DNA of 64,000 bases from Saccopteryx bilineata. Taxonomy: Eukaryota > Chordata > Mammalia > Chiroptera > Emballonuridae. The stretch covers positions 168,576,296 to 168,640,295 of the forward strand of contig NC_089492.1 in assembly GCF_036850765.1 (NCBI RefSeq). Reading direction: 5' to 3'. The notes under the pieces are model-generated. The model searched no databases, had not been told where the DNA came from, and was given only the letters and a program-made list of their open reading frames with translations. This document shows, piece by piece, positions 32,715-43,484 of this stretch (position 1 is the first letter of the stretch; each line of letters starts with the position of its first letter). Made by a program: the position numbers and the translations under genes.

Positions 32715-33096
32715 TGTAATGCTGGTGACCGAGGCCAGGCAGGTCTACATTGGATTTGGGCAGACGGTAGAGAAATTGTGGAGCTGGAAAGCATTAAACC
32801 AGTACCGTTTAATAAAGTCTTGCAATGGCGAATGAGCAAACAGGCAAGGGAAAACCTCTTCTTAGCAAACAGCAAAAATGGCCCCTCACAGTGGCTGGCT
32901 GGCTGGCTGGCTGGCTGGCAGGCAGGCAGGCAGGCAATCTGCAATCCACCACCCATAATCGACCCTAAGCACAAGCACCCACAGCCTTACATAGACTATC
33001 CACATGTGGTGCTGCCACATGCTCATGCATTAATCAAGCAAAGTGCTTGCAGCCAGTAAACCAGCAAGCAAGTCTAACACAGCTGTTTTCCCAACA
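32715..33096 (-). mobile_element. Solo LTR, about 382 bp
   Basis: On the minus strand it runs from TGTTGGGAAAACAGC to GCATTACA and is flanked by an exact 5-bp duplication ACCTC (32710-32714 and 33097-33101). Its 3' part shares TACCGTCTGCCCAAATCC with the LTRs of copies A-C (TACCGACTGTCCGAATCC). A (GGCT)n/(GGCA)n tract lies inside at 32889-32936. The family looks related to, but distinct from, that of A and B. Confidence 0.85.
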
Positions 33097-33101
33097 ACCT
33101 C

Positions 33102-33528
33102 CATTTAGGAAAAGTTGCTTCATCCTTCAAGAGCCTGGATCCCTGAGCCATGCCTGTGCACAGTACTTGTTGGCAAATTACACTACATATATTCTGCTGA
33201 TGTGTAGCCAGTGGCAGTGATGGAACAACACCATTGCCTGACCTGGCTCTTCCACTCAGGTACTTTTGTGCTGCAGGGGTCAGGCAAAAGTAGAAACCAA
33301 GTAAGTCCTTATCACAGAAAGCTGATGACTAAATGATCCCAAGACACAAGTAACTGTCAGCAAGATGTTGGTTAGCTAAACTCTAAAAAGCTTCTGTTTA
33401 TACCATTTAAGAGAATTTCAAGTTGTAAGAGCAATAAGAATAAAAATAAAAAATTCCCTCTCAATCCCACCACCTCACCAAATCAAACTAATTTCCTGTT
33501 TCCATGTTACCTTCTGATAAATGGGTAT
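33102..33528. other. Unassigned intronic DNA
   Basis: Nothing recognised. Confidence 0.4.
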
Positions 33529-33960
33529 TACCATATTTTTCACTCCATAAGATGCACTTTTTCCCCAAAAAAGTGGAGAGGAAAATGTCTGTGTGTCCTA
33601 TGGAGCGAATGTTCATTTTTTTTAGCTGCTGCAGGGCACTGCGCCAGTAAACATGTAAAATGAGCGTCAGCAGGAGCATAATCATACCCGCCATGGTGGC
33701 ATGTGGAACCCTGGCATCTGCTGAGTGATCTCCTGGTTCTGGTTTCCACAGTTGCATGCAGGGCAGGAAGGAAGGCAAGTGATGTTGTGTTCATCTGGCA
33801 TCATCGAGGGCAGACACGAGAGGCGCACTGCAGCAGTGGAGGGCTGCACTGCAGCTGCTGGAGCTCTGTGTGAGGCGCTGACATCACTTGTTGCCAGCCT
33901 AATAGCATTTCATTGGCTGGCTGGCTGGCAGATAAGGGAGGGGCCAAAGGTGCTAGAGGG

Positions 33961-34430
33961 CTTCTGAAAAAATCTGCCCTATTAGTGCTTGACCAGTTTA
34001 GTGAAACCACAAAAGAAAACTTTAAAGAAGTGAAGACCCATCTAGCTGTAATTCTTGGGGGTCTTACCAGCCAGCTGCAACCTCTCGATGTTTCCATCAA
34101 CAAACCATTTAAAGTCTTTATGTGAGAAGAGTGGAACAAATGGATGGCTGCTGGTAATCATGATGATCTGACACCAACTGGACGAATGAAGAGAGCCGCT
34201 ATCACTCAAGTTTGTGAATGGGTGAAAATATCATGGCAGTCAGTGAAGAATGAAACCGTGGTACAGTCATTCAAAAAATGTGGCATTAGCAATGCCTTAG
34301 ATGGCACTGAAGATAGTATTCAATATAATATATGAAAATAGCGAAGAACGTGAAACCAGTGATTGTGAGCAACTGAGCTTCTTAAATTCTGACACTAGCG
34401 ATGATGAGTTCCTGGGGTTTCCGGAAACCT
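33961..34430 (+). pseudogene. pogo/Tigger transposase C-terminal fragment
   Basis: LLVLDQFSE (about 33984) and GGLTSQLQPLDVSINKPFK (about 34057) are the second and third acidic regions of the pogo-type DDE core. A stop at 34123-34125 falls right after NKPFKVFM; the same frame resumes with EEWNKWM and continues to 34335, after which a shift leads into an acidic tail (DTSDDEFLG). Inactive. Confidence 0.82.
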
Positions 34431-34616
34431 AGAAGAGTATTTGAACATTAAAGTCTCTTCTCATTTATTAATAATAGTGCTAGTGGCTGTTAATACTGCT
34501 GTTGAGTTTACATTGTTGAAATATTATTGTGGTATATTTTATTAAATATTTTAACACATCATTTGGTTCAGAATATTTTTTTCTTATTTTCCTCCTTAAA
34601 ACCCTAAGTGGGTCTT

Positions 34617-35005
34617 GGCCCTGGCCGGTTGGCTCAGTGGTAGAGCGTCGGCCTGGCGTGTAGAAGTCCCGGGTTCAATTCCCGGCCAGGGAACACAGGA
34701 GAAGTACCCATTTGCTTCTCCACCCCTCCCCCTCTCCTTCCTCACTGTCTCTCTCTTCCCCTCCCGCAGCCGAGGCTCCATTGGAGCAAAGATGGCCCGG
34801 GCGCTGGGGATGGCTCCTTGGCCTCTCTGCCCCAGGCGCTAGAGTGGCTCTGGTCGCGGCAGAGCGACGCCCCAGAGGGGCAGAGCATCGCCCCCTGGTG
34901 GGCGTGCCGGGTGGATCCCGGTCGGGCGCATGCGGGAGTCTGTCTGACTGTCTCTCCCGATTTCTAGCTTCAGAAAAATACAAAAAAAACAAAAAAAAAC
35001 AAAAA
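34617..35005 (+). mobile_element. tRNA-derived SINE inside the pogo/Tigger element
   Basis: Head GGCCCTGGCCGGTTGGCTCA, tail (A)nC(A)n at 34980-35009. A 19-bp duplication AAAACCCTAAGTGGGTCTT flanks it at 34598-34616 and 35006-35024, so it is younger than the DNA transposon. It lacks the GCCCCTGGTGGGC duplication. Confidence 0.94.
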
Positions 35006-35061
35006 AAAACCCTAAGTGGGTCTTATTGTCAGACGTGTCCTATGGAGCGAAAAAAACGGTA

Positions 35062-35224
35062 TTTATTTCATTGAGAAAAGTAAAGAGAGCAGGAATATAT
35101 ATAGTATCTTAGGTCTTAACTGACTTCCTAAAGCTGGGTAATTGCCTTGAGAAGGCCCAGAAGATTTATGGTCTCCATTTTACAGGAAATTCAAAGACCT
35201 CTCAATAGGTCTAAACTAGGGAAG
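35062..35224. other. Unassigned intronic DNA
   Basis: Nothing recognised. Confidence 0.35.
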
Positions 35225-35360
35225 TTATATGTTGTTCTCGAGTCACAAAATCCTGGGTTTAAATCCTAATTCTCCCTTTATTAGCTGTGTAGCTTAGATA
35301 AGCACCCTCACCTGTGTCAGTCTCAGCTGCCTCATCCGTCCAACGAGCTCTGCATGAATA
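35225..35360 (+). mobile_element. MIR SINE fragment
   Basis: Text such as CTGGGTTTAAATCCTAATTC, TTAGCTGTGTAGCTTAGATA and CTCAGCTGCCTCATCCG follows the ancient mammalian MIR core in order. Diverged and without visible ends. Confidence 0.7.
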
Positions 35361-36578
35361 TTAAAACAGAAACATGTGCGAATCACCTGGCCCACACACC
35401 TAGTACAGGCTGAACTGTATCCCCTCCCGGAAAAGATGTTGAAGTCCCAAGCCCCAGTACCTCAGAATGTAAACTTATTTGGAAGCTGTCATTAGTTAAG
35501 ATGAGGTCATGTTGCAGTAGGACAGGCTCCTTATCTAAATAACTGGCATCTTCATTAAAGATAGCCACCTAAGGGAGAGTACCACACAACAGCAAAGTCA
35601 GAGGCTGCAGCTAGGCAGCTGCAAGGAAGCCCACAGGTTTCCAGCTAACACCAAAAGCAGGAGAGGACTCCCCTACAGGTATTGGAGAGAGAGCATGACC
35701 TGCTGAATTCTTGATTTTGGACTTCTAGATCCTAGGACTGTTGTTCTGATGTTTTCAGCAACCCCGTTTGTCATTCGTTGTCATGACAGCCCTAGGAATC
35801 TGGTATGCTGCCAACTCAGAAGACTTCCCGGTGACCCCTGTACACACACACTGTGAGGGACAGCTCCACTGAGCACAAGAAGGGCTCTCACAACCCCCAC
35901 AACACAGTGACCATCCCACCCAACAAATCCTTTGGGCTCAAAGTCAATTTCATAACCAATCTCTGTGTATTGGTTGTTAAAATGATTTGTTTTACCTATT
36001 GTCCTGGCTTATCAATAACTTAAATAGAGCAAAAGACAGATTTGAGAGAAGGCACCTGTACATGAAAAGTCTATGTCACTGATTTAAAAGAAAAACCTTT
36101 TTTTAGCCTTTAGAAGAGTGAACTCCACAGAATGTGTCGGGAAAGGTGGGGCAACCTCCTGAACAGAAACTGAACAGTCTGCCCTTAATAACTTCCTCAT
36201 GATCAATGTGAGCACAATGCTTATTTGTCCAATTTCCTGAAACAGCCAAGTTACTCTTCTCATGGTCATCATCAGTGGCCAAGTCACATGGCAGTGAGAA
36301 CTGGGCCACTCAGCCTGTAGCTCTCACTGCTCCTGGCAACAAGGCACCCAGCGCCCCCCACACCCCTGCCCACTGCCCCCAAGACATGGTTCTGCTGGGT
36401 CAGGCTGGGCCTCACTTTAGCATTTCTAAGGCTCCTCAGGAGCTTCTCAAGTACAGAGAGGTGGACATCACTTAACCAAAAAATGCACTTTTCCAGCAGC
36501 TAGTCCAACCCCATAGAAACCTGTAGGTCCCCCTGGCTCTACACAAAGCCCCCACATGAAGCCCCTCCAGCCGAAGGT
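35361..36578. other. Unassigned intronic DNA
   Basis: No exon or repeat family recognised with confidence. Confidence 0.4.
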
Positions 36579-36918
36579 GACTGGGGAGTTAGGCTTGCTC
36601 ACTGGTTTACAGGCTGCAAGCCCTTTTTGCCTGATTAGTGTGTGAGCATGTAGAAGCGCCCTTTGTGTATGGCCTATAAAAGGCTATGGGTGCTTGGACT
36701 CAGGGGATTGCGGATGTACAGATTGCCTATGTCCCACTGTGGGGGCCATTTTGCTGTTTGTTTGCCTGAGAGGCGGTTTCCCCTGCCTGTGTGCTTGTCC
36801 GCTGTTGTGAGACTTGACTAAATGGAAAGGCCCAGCCCTTTCCAGATCTGCAGTTTTTCTACCATCTGCCCGAATCCAGTGTGGACCTGCCTGACTTCGG
36901 CCACCAGCATCATACACT
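36579..36918 (+). mobile_element. LTR, first of a tail-to-tail pair
   Basis: It is similar to the LTR at 32715-33096, including TTAGGCTTGC near the start, a TATAAAAG box at 36676-36683, TTGTGAGACTT, and TTCTACCATCTGCCCGAATC near the 3' end. It ends about CATCATACA at 36917. The 5' boundary is approximate. No internal retroviral sequence adjoins. Confidence 0.7.
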
Positions 36919-37228
36919 TTGGATTCGAGCAGATGGTAGAAAAACTGCAGAGCCAGAAAGCATTGGGCCATTCCATTTAATAAAGTCTCACAACAGGGGA
37001 ATGAGCAAACAGGCAGGGAAAACCACTTCTCACGGCAGCAGGCAAATGAGCAGCAAAACAACCCCTCACAGTCAGGTCAGGCAATTCTCAATCTGCCCTG
37101 AATACAAGCACTCATACCCTTACATAGACAATACACATGTGGCACTGCGAAGTGCTCACACACTAATCAAGCAAACTGCTTGCAGCTAGCACACCAGCAA
37201 GCAAGCCTAACACAGCTGTTTCCCCACA
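36919..37228 (-). mobile_element. LTR, second of a tail-to-tail pair
   Basis: On the minus strand it begins TGTGGGGAAACAGCTGTG (plus 37211-37228) and reads through GCTTGATTAGTGTGTGAGC to TTCTACCATCTGCTCGAATC at about 36925. The last 40 or so bases of the LTR family are missing at the junction with the first copy. The pair forms an imperfect inverted repeat of about 300-bp arms. Confidence 0.7.
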
Positions 37229-37452
37229 AATGTAAACCACACTAGTCAAAGATTGCTTCATGTTACTCACCTGACCACTCCCCACACACACTGCCTCAGC
37301 AGCACACATGTCCTTCCCACCCGTACTGTCCCATCTCCACCTGGGCCGTCCTCTTCCTGCCAGCCCCAGAGCAGATGCAAGCACCTCCATGCACGGTCCT
37401 GATGCTTTCCTCCTTGACCTAGCTGCATGAATGACTCCTCCAATCTCTCTCT
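37229..37452. other. Unassigned intronic DNA
   Basis: Nothing recognised. Confidence 0.35.
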
Positions 37453-37466
37453 AGAACAGGAGTTCC

Positions 37467-37868
37467 GCCCTGGCCGGTTGGCTCAGTGGTAGAGCGTCGG
37501 CCTGGCGTGTAGAAGTCCCGGGTTCGATTCCCGGCCAGGGCACACAGGAGAAGCGCCCATGTGCTTCTCCACCCCTTCCCCTCTCCTTCCTCTCTGTCTC
37601 TCTCTTCCCCTCCCGCAGCTGAGGCTCCATTGGAGCAAAGATGGCCCGGGCACTGGGGATGGCTCCTTGGCCTCTGCCCCAGGCGCTGGAGTGGCTCTGG
37701 TCACAACAGAGCAACGACGCAGAGGGGCAGAGCATCGGCCCCTGGTGGGCAGAGCGTCGCCCCTGGTGGGCGTGCCGGGTGGATCCCGGTCGGGCGCATG
37801 CGGGAGTCTGTCTAACTGTCTCTCCCGGTTTCTAGCTTCAAAAAAATACAAAAAAAAAAAAAAAAAAA
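37467..37868 (+). mobile_element. tRNA-derived SINE, GCCCTGGCCGG type, duplicated subfamily
   Basis: Near-consensus head GCCCTGGCCGGTTGGCTCAG and B-box GGTTCGATTCC; carries the tandem GCCCCTGGTGGGC duplication (37737-37772) and a long A-tail. Target duplication AGAACAGGAGTTCC at 37453-37466 and 37869-37882. Confidence 0.95.
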
Positions 37869-38169
37869 AGAACAGGAGTTCCCTTCCTATATTAGGCTTT
37901 AATGCAGAGCCTCCTGTGGAGCTTCCAAACTACAGATGCCTGGGCCCCACCCCAGGGTCTGGTGTAACAAGTCCAGAGTGCTGTTACAAGCTTCTCTGTG
38001 GTCCCACTGTACAGGCAAGACTGAGCACAACCACTGCGGACCTGCCCTTGCTCCTCCTTCCTTAAGGGCTCCTGACCCTGCTGCTTGCCGCTGAGCTGCA
38101 ATTAATTTCCTTTCTCTAGTTGCTACAACTTTGAAAGGTCAGAAAAGTGGAAAGCACCTGTGCCCCCTT

Positions 38170-38173
<4 letters not shown>

Positions 38174-38206
<33 letters not shown>

Positions 38207-38548
38207 ATTTTTCAGAAGCTGGAAACGGGGAGGCAGTCAGACAGACTACCGCATGCGCCCAACCAGGATCCACCCGGCATGCCCACCAGGGGGCGATGCT
38301 CTGCCCATCTGGGGCGTCACTCTGTTGCATCCAAAGCCATTCTAGCGCCGCCATCCTCAGCGCCCAGGCCATCTTTTTGCCAATGGAGCCTTGGCTGCGG
38401 GAGGGGAAGACAGAGACAAGAGAGGAAGGAGAGGGGGAGGGGTGGAGAAGCAGATGGGTGCTTCTCCCATGTGCCCTGGCTGGGAATTGAACCCGGGACT
38501 CCTGCACACCAGGCTGACACTCTACCACTGAGCCAACCGGCCAGGGCC
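38174..38548 (-). mobile_element. tRNA-derived SINE, GCCCTGGCCGG type
   Basis: Minus-strand head CAGGCCCTGGCCGGTTGGCT at about 38531-38550, A-tail as the T-run at 38174-38204. Target duplication TGCCCCCTTTCTT at 38161-38173 and 38549-38561. It lacks the AGGCAGAGGCC segment present in the copies at 38743 and 62908. Confidence 0.93.
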
Positions 38549-38589
38549 TGCCCCCTTTCTTCTTTATCCAGTCTGACCTCCATCTAGAC

Positions 38590-39275
38590 CAGTGGTCCCC
38601 AACCTTTTTTGGGCCACGGACTGGTTTAATGTAAGAAAATATTTTCACAGACCGGCCTTTAGGGTGGGATGGATAAATGTATCATGTGACCGAGACAAGC
38701 ATCAAGAGTGAGTCTTAGACAGATGTAACAGAGGGAATCTGGCCCTGGCCGGTTGGCTCAGTGGTAGAGCATCGGCCTAGCGTGCAGGAGTCCCGGGTTC
38801 AATTCCCAGCCAGGGCACACGGGAGAAGCGCCCATCTGCTTCTCCACCCCTCCCCCTCTCCTTCCTCTCTGTCTCTCTCTTCCCCTCCCGCAGCCAAGGC
38901 TCCATTGGAGCAAAGTTGGCCCGGGCACTGAGGATGGCTCCATGGCCTCTGCCTCTGGCGCTAGAATGGCTCTGGTTGCAACAGAGCAACGCCCCAGATG
39001 GGCAGAGCATCGCCCCTTGGTGGGCATGCCGGGTGGATCCCGGTCGGGCGCATGTGGGAGTCTGTCTGACTGCCTCCCTGTTTCCAACTTCAGAAAAAAT
39101 ACAAAAAAAAAAAAAAAAAGAGGGAATCTGGTCATTTTTTAAAAATAAAACATCGTTCAGACTTAAATATAAGTAAAAATGAAATAATGTAAGTTATTTA
39201 TTCTTTCTCTGCGGACCGGTACCAAATGGCCCACGGACCGGTACCAGTTTGCGGCCCAGGAGTTGGGAACCACTG
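38590..39275. mobile_element. Non-autonomous hAT element with SINE insertion
   Basis: Ends CAGTGGTCCCCAACC and GTTGGGAACCACTG are terminal inverted repeats; an exact 8-bp duplication ATCTAGAC flanks it (38582-38589, 39276-39283). The inner parts also mirror (GGGCCACGGACTGG against CGGACCGGTACC). Minus the SINE (38743-39118 and one duplication) it is about 300 bp. No coding capacity. Confidence 0.9.
38743..39118 (+). mobile_element. tRNA-derived SINE inside the hAT element
   Basis: Head GCCCTGGCCGGTTGGCTCAG, tail of A. Target duplication AGAGGGAATCTGG at 38730-38742 and 39119-39131. It lies head-to-head with the SINE at 38174-38548. Confidence 0.94.
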
Positions 39276-39283
39276 ATCTAGAC

Positions 39284-39734
39284 AATTCTTCTATAGCAGG
39301 CCCCTCAAAAGACACCAACCATTTCTCTGGACACATCACTCATTCCAGGACAGGGGTGACATGCAAAACCCACCCTCACTGTCTCATCCACACAGCCTGA
39401 AAGTCACCCCAAGCCTTCTGCCTCCTCAGCCTCTGGTCCCAGCTCAAACTGCCTCTCAGGCACCGTCAGGGGCAGGTCTTCCTGGTCTCTGACCTGCATG
39501 TATACTTGTGTCCATCTATCCCACACATCTCAGGGTGGACCACAGGCTACTCCCCAGTATTCAATCCTAACAGAACACTGGAATCACCTGGGAAGCTCTC
39601 AAAATCCTCATTGAGAGATACAAGTGGGCTGTGGTAATGGCCTAGGATGGAGGCTAAGAAAAGCTCCCAAATCTTGAACCACTGGTTCTATCCTACTATT
39701 TATACAATGAAGCAGAGTCCTTTGCTATCTGATG
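39284..39734. other. Unassigned intronic DNA
   Basis: Nothing recognised. Confidence 0.35.
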
Positions 39735-39941
39735 GAGCTGCCCACGAAAATCTGCCTAAGAGAACATAAGTGGTAGGTGAGAATAAACCAGCCCACAACT
39801 GCCAAGATATGGAAACAACCTGTGTATACATTAACAAATGAATGGATAGAGATATGGTATACATACACAATGGACTATTACTCATCTAAGAGAGAGAAGG
39901 AAATCCTACCATTGGCAACAACATGGCTGAACCTTGAGGCC
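39735..39941 (+). repeat. Left arm of near-perfect 207-bp inverted repeat
   Basis: This segment, from GAGCTGCCCACGAAAATCTG to CCTTGAGGCC, reappears inverted at 40573-40779 with a single mismatch found on reading (GGCTGAACC here, GGTTGAACC there). The arm includes about 30 bp of non-LINE flank as well as LINE-1 sequence. Confidence 0.93.
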
Positions 39942-40033
39942 ATTATGCTAAGTGAGGTAAGTCAGACAGAGAAAGACAAATACTGTATGATCTCACTTAT
40001 ATGTGGAATATTAATATTAAAAAGGCCAAACAT

Positions 40034-40388
40034 GCCTGACCACTGGTGGCACAGTGCATTGAGCATTGGCCCAGGACAATAAGGTCCCCAGTTTGAAACC
40101 CCGAGGTCACGGGCTAGAGCACAGGCTAGTCAGCTTGAGCATGGGCTTGCCAGTTTGAGCGTGGGGTTGCCGGCTTGAGTGTGGAATCATCAACATGATC
40201 CCAAGGTCGCTGGCTTGAGCAAGGGGCCACTGGCATGGCTTGAGCCCCCAGGTCAAGGCACTTATGAGAAGCAATCAATGAACAACTAAAGTGAAGCAAC
40301 TAGGAGCTGATGTTTCTCATCTCTCTCTTCTGCCCTCACTCTCCCTTCCTGTCTCTTTATGACTCTCTAAAAAAAAAAAAAAAAAAAA
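40034..40388 (+). mobile_element. tRNA-derived SINE, GCCTGACCAGG type, in LINE-1
   Basis: Head GCCTGACCACTGGTGGCACA, several GCTTGAGC/GTTTGAGC units, AAGCAATCAATGAACAAC, CT-rich tract and A-tail at 40370-40388. Confidence 0.85.
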
Positions 40389-40572
40389 GCTGAACTTGTG
40401 AAAACAGAGTAGAATGGTAGTTACCAGAGGATGTGAGGTGGGGGGTTGAGGAGATGTTGTTTAAGGTATGTACAAACCTGCAACTAGAAGATACATAAGT
40501 TCTAGAGATCTAATGTACAGTGTAGTGATTATAGACAACAATACTGTAGTATAAACTTCAAAGTTGCTAATA

Positions 40573-40779
40573 GGCCTCAAGGTTCAACCATGTTGTTGCC
40601 AATGGTAGGATTTCCTTCTCTCTCTTAGATGAGTAATAGTCCATTGTGTATGTATACCATATCTCTATCCATTCATTTGTTAATGTATACACAGGTTGTT
40701 TCCATATCTTGGCAGTTGTGGGCTGGTTTATTCTCACCTACCACTTATGTTCTCTTAGGCAGATTTTCGTGGGCAGCTC
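40573..40779 (-). repeat. Right arm of near-perfect 207-bp inverted repeat
   Basis: Reverse complement of 39735-39941. It interrupts the LINE-1 3' UTR between TTGCTAATA (40572) and TTATTTGTTCTCACAAAA (40780), which otherwise look continuous with each other. Confidence 0.93.
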
Positions 40780-40869
40780 TTATTTGTTCTCACAAAAAAA
40801 GAAATAATTACGTGACATGATAGAAATGTTAGCTAATGCTATAGTGATGATATACTACAATATAAATAT

Positions 40870-41250
40870 AGCATATTTTTGGATAAACATTTTTAGGTTT
40901 GCTCGCTTGTATTGGGGCAGCGTCATGTGTGTACAGTCTATGGAAGGCTGCGGTGCTTGCCCTCAGGGCGGCAGACTGCAAATTGTGGATTGCCTTCCTG
41001 CTTGGGAGGGGCCATTGTTTGCTAGACAAGAGATTTTTCCCCCAGCCTGTTTTGCTGAGGGAGGGAGAGAGAGAGAGAGAGAAAGAGCCCTAAGAGGAAG
41101 GGAAGCGGTCTCCCCTGCCTGTTTGCTTGTCCACCATTATGAGACTTTAATTAAATGGAATGGCCCACCATTTTCCAGCTCCAAAGTTCCTTTACCATCT
41201 GCCCGAATCCAAGGGGAACCTGCATGGCCACGGCAGTCACTGGCTTTACA
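40870..41250 (+). mobile_element. Solo LTR in LINE-1, related to copy C
   Basis: It contains TGCTTGCCCTCAGGGCGGCA, GCAAATTGTGGATTGCCTTCC, a (GA)n tract at 41058-41082, TTTACCATCTGCCCGAATCC and the ending TGGCTTTACA. The same landmarks occur in the LTR of copy C (51432-52063). The 5' boundary is approximate and the terminal TG is mutated; the LINE-1 resumes after 41250. Confidence 0.78.
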
Positions 41251-41319
41251 TATAACAATACCTTGTACACCTTAAACTTATACAATGTTATATATCAAAT
41301 ATTTCTCAATAAAAAAGAA

Positions 41320-43085
41320 TGAAACAACTCACATTTAGGAAGAACCATCTATCAGTCTCCTTAATAAATAACTAAATGCAAAACGCAGAAGGCCCATGCA
41401 AGAACGCTGATCTCAGGTTCAAACTGGTAGCAGGGACGCTGGACAACAAAGTCCCGGGAAAGCTCCAGACAGACCCAAGAACAAGATAGGCAGCTGACTC
41501 CTGTATGACCCTAATAAGAGCTCGCTCACTACCAGTCAGGGCACGCACTAGGGGCAAACGGTCCCTGGCAAGGTGTTCATTCAGAGGGCACATGCACCCA
41601 CACATACATACACTCATACACCTGGAAGAACTTCTGAATGGAGCAATTACGCCTTAAAGCTCAGAAGCTGATCCCTATTATTATAAATATAGCAAATCAT
41701 TGAGTTTTTTTTAAAGAATTTTAACTTTGTAACCTCTTTGATATTCAGAAACCCAGAAATATTGAACTCACAAATTACACAATATTGAATAGCCTAACCA
41801 TAGGATATAGCAAACCTGCATCTCTCCTGACAGAATACAGCAAAGCATCTCAAATCACCAACAAATTCTTTTGAAAGAAAAAAAGTCAGAGAAAAACAAT
41901 TCCAAAGAGCCTTCTTGAAAAAATGTACAGCAATACCATATTCTATCCCTTATAACATTGATACCAGTTGTGCCTATATGGACACAGACCACTGCACATC
42001 CCGCCCCCACACTGTGAACACTGCTGCTGCTGTCTTCAGCTCACCGACATCATGTGCCAGGGACTGCAACAAGCTCTTCCCACACAATGCCTGCTTAAGC
42101 CTCACCTCTCTAGAGGTAGGCATGTTTTGTCCCCAAGGCTCAAAGGTGGTATAGCTGGTACAGGTGGAGAAGGAACTGGGACTCACATCCAGGGAAGTCA
42201 TTTCCAAACCAAACATTATGGTTAAACTGGTAGCATGTGCATCTAAACAGACCAACTCATGTTCCCAGAGGGAGACCCAAGCAGTGACACAGGGCCCTCA
42301 CAGGAACAGGCCACTCGCTAAATGAGGAATTCTTGACAGGAATCCTTGCAGGAGTGGGATGGGTCCACAGTCTGCCCTGGCACAGCCCTAGAGAGTCACT
42401 TCACCAGAGTGGGGAAGAAGAAAACAGTCACAAAGATTCCTCAACCATGAGAAGAATGCTCCCAGGTCCTTAGGGGGAAAAGAGCCTGAGAGGAGTCCAC
42501 ACTTGGCAACTAGCACCCACAGGTCCACTGCACTGCTGGGCCAGAAGAAGCCAGGCTAAATTTCTACAACTGAGCCATAAGCTAGGCAATTACTCAACCA
42601 AGGAAACTGGCCAATCTCATACTGGCTCCCAAGGAGTGAATTCCATATCCAACAAGAAGAGAGAGAAAACACAGGGGCAATTAGAACTACTGTGCTAATG
42701 AGGTATAGTGTTGCTTACAGGACTACACATTAAACCGGGTCTCCTGCAGCAAGGTAAGTCCTCAGTGTCACCCAGGACTGTCACCCCCAAGTAGATGATG
42801 AAAAGAGATATGTCATATGCATTATATAAAGCTACAATCAACATCACTAACATCCTAAAGACCAGGAGAAAGCCACCCCCAACAGACAGGTACTACACTC
42901 AGGACCATCCCTCAGGGGCACAGATCTAAATTCATCAATACATATTTTTTTAGCGCTGACCCTTAGGGAGACTCTAAACAGACCTTATAACCATCCCATT
43001 ACAGACTGCTGATGATGCCGTGGAAGATGTTATTTACTTGCTAACTGTATGACCATGAACAAGTCACTGTTTTATAGGTTGGCAA
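41320..43085. other. Unassigned intronic DNA
   Basis: No repeat family, RNA gene or exon recognised across this 1.8-kb stretch. Confidence 0.4.
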
Positions 43086-43099
43086 AATCTAATACTAAG

Positions 43100-43470
43100 G
43101 CCCTGGATGGTTGGCTCAGTGGTAGAGCGTCGGCCTGGCGTGCGGAAGTCCCGGGTTCGATTCCCGGCCAGGGCACACAGGAGAAGCGCCCATCTGCTTC
43201 TCCACCCCTCCCCCCTCCTTCCTCTCTGTCTTTCTCTTCCCCTCCCGCAGCCGAGGCTCCATTGGAGCAAAAGATGGCCCTGGCGCTGGGGATGGCTCCT
43301 TGGCCTCTGCCCCAGGTGCTAGAGTGGCTCTGGTCGCGACAGAGCGACGCCCCAGATGGGCAGAGCATCACCCCTTGGTGGGCGTGCCGGGTGGATCCCG
43401 GTTGGGCCCATGCGGGAGTCTGTCTGACTGCCTCCCTGTTTCCAGCTTCGGAAAAATAAAATAAAAAAAC
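43100..43470 (+). mobile_element. tRNA-derived SINE, GCCCTGGCCGG type
   Basis: Head GCCCTGGATGGTTGGCTCAG, B-box GGTTCGATTCC, tail AAAATAAAATAAAAAAAC. Target duplication AATCTAATACTAAG at 43086-43099 and 43471-43484. Lacks the body duplication. Confidence 0.94.
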
Positions 43471-43484
43471 AATCTAATACTAAG

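Larger units (their letters stand above)
33531..35059 (+). mobile_element. Fossil pogo/Tigger-type DNA transposon with SINE insertion
   Basis: Ends CCATATTTTTCACTCCATAA and, inverted, CCTATGGAGCGAAAAAAACGG are imperfect terminal repeats, with TA on each side (33529-33530, 35060-35061). The middle retains the C-terminal half of a DDE transposase. A SINE occupies 34617-35005. Total without SINE is about 1.1 kb, so the transposase N-terminus (HTH region) is deleted. Confidence 0.82.
39764..41320 (+). mobile_element. LINE-1 3' fragment with three later insertions
   Basis: Plus-strand LINE-1 text starts about 39764 (CCAAGATATGGAAACAACC, ATGAATGGATAGAGATATGG) and ends with CCTTAAACTTATACAATG and an A-rich tail about 41316. 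Inserted in it are a SINE (40034-40388), an inverted 207-bp copy of its own 5' part (40573-40779) and a solo LTR (about 40870-41250). Boundaries at the left are approximate. Confidence 0.75.
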
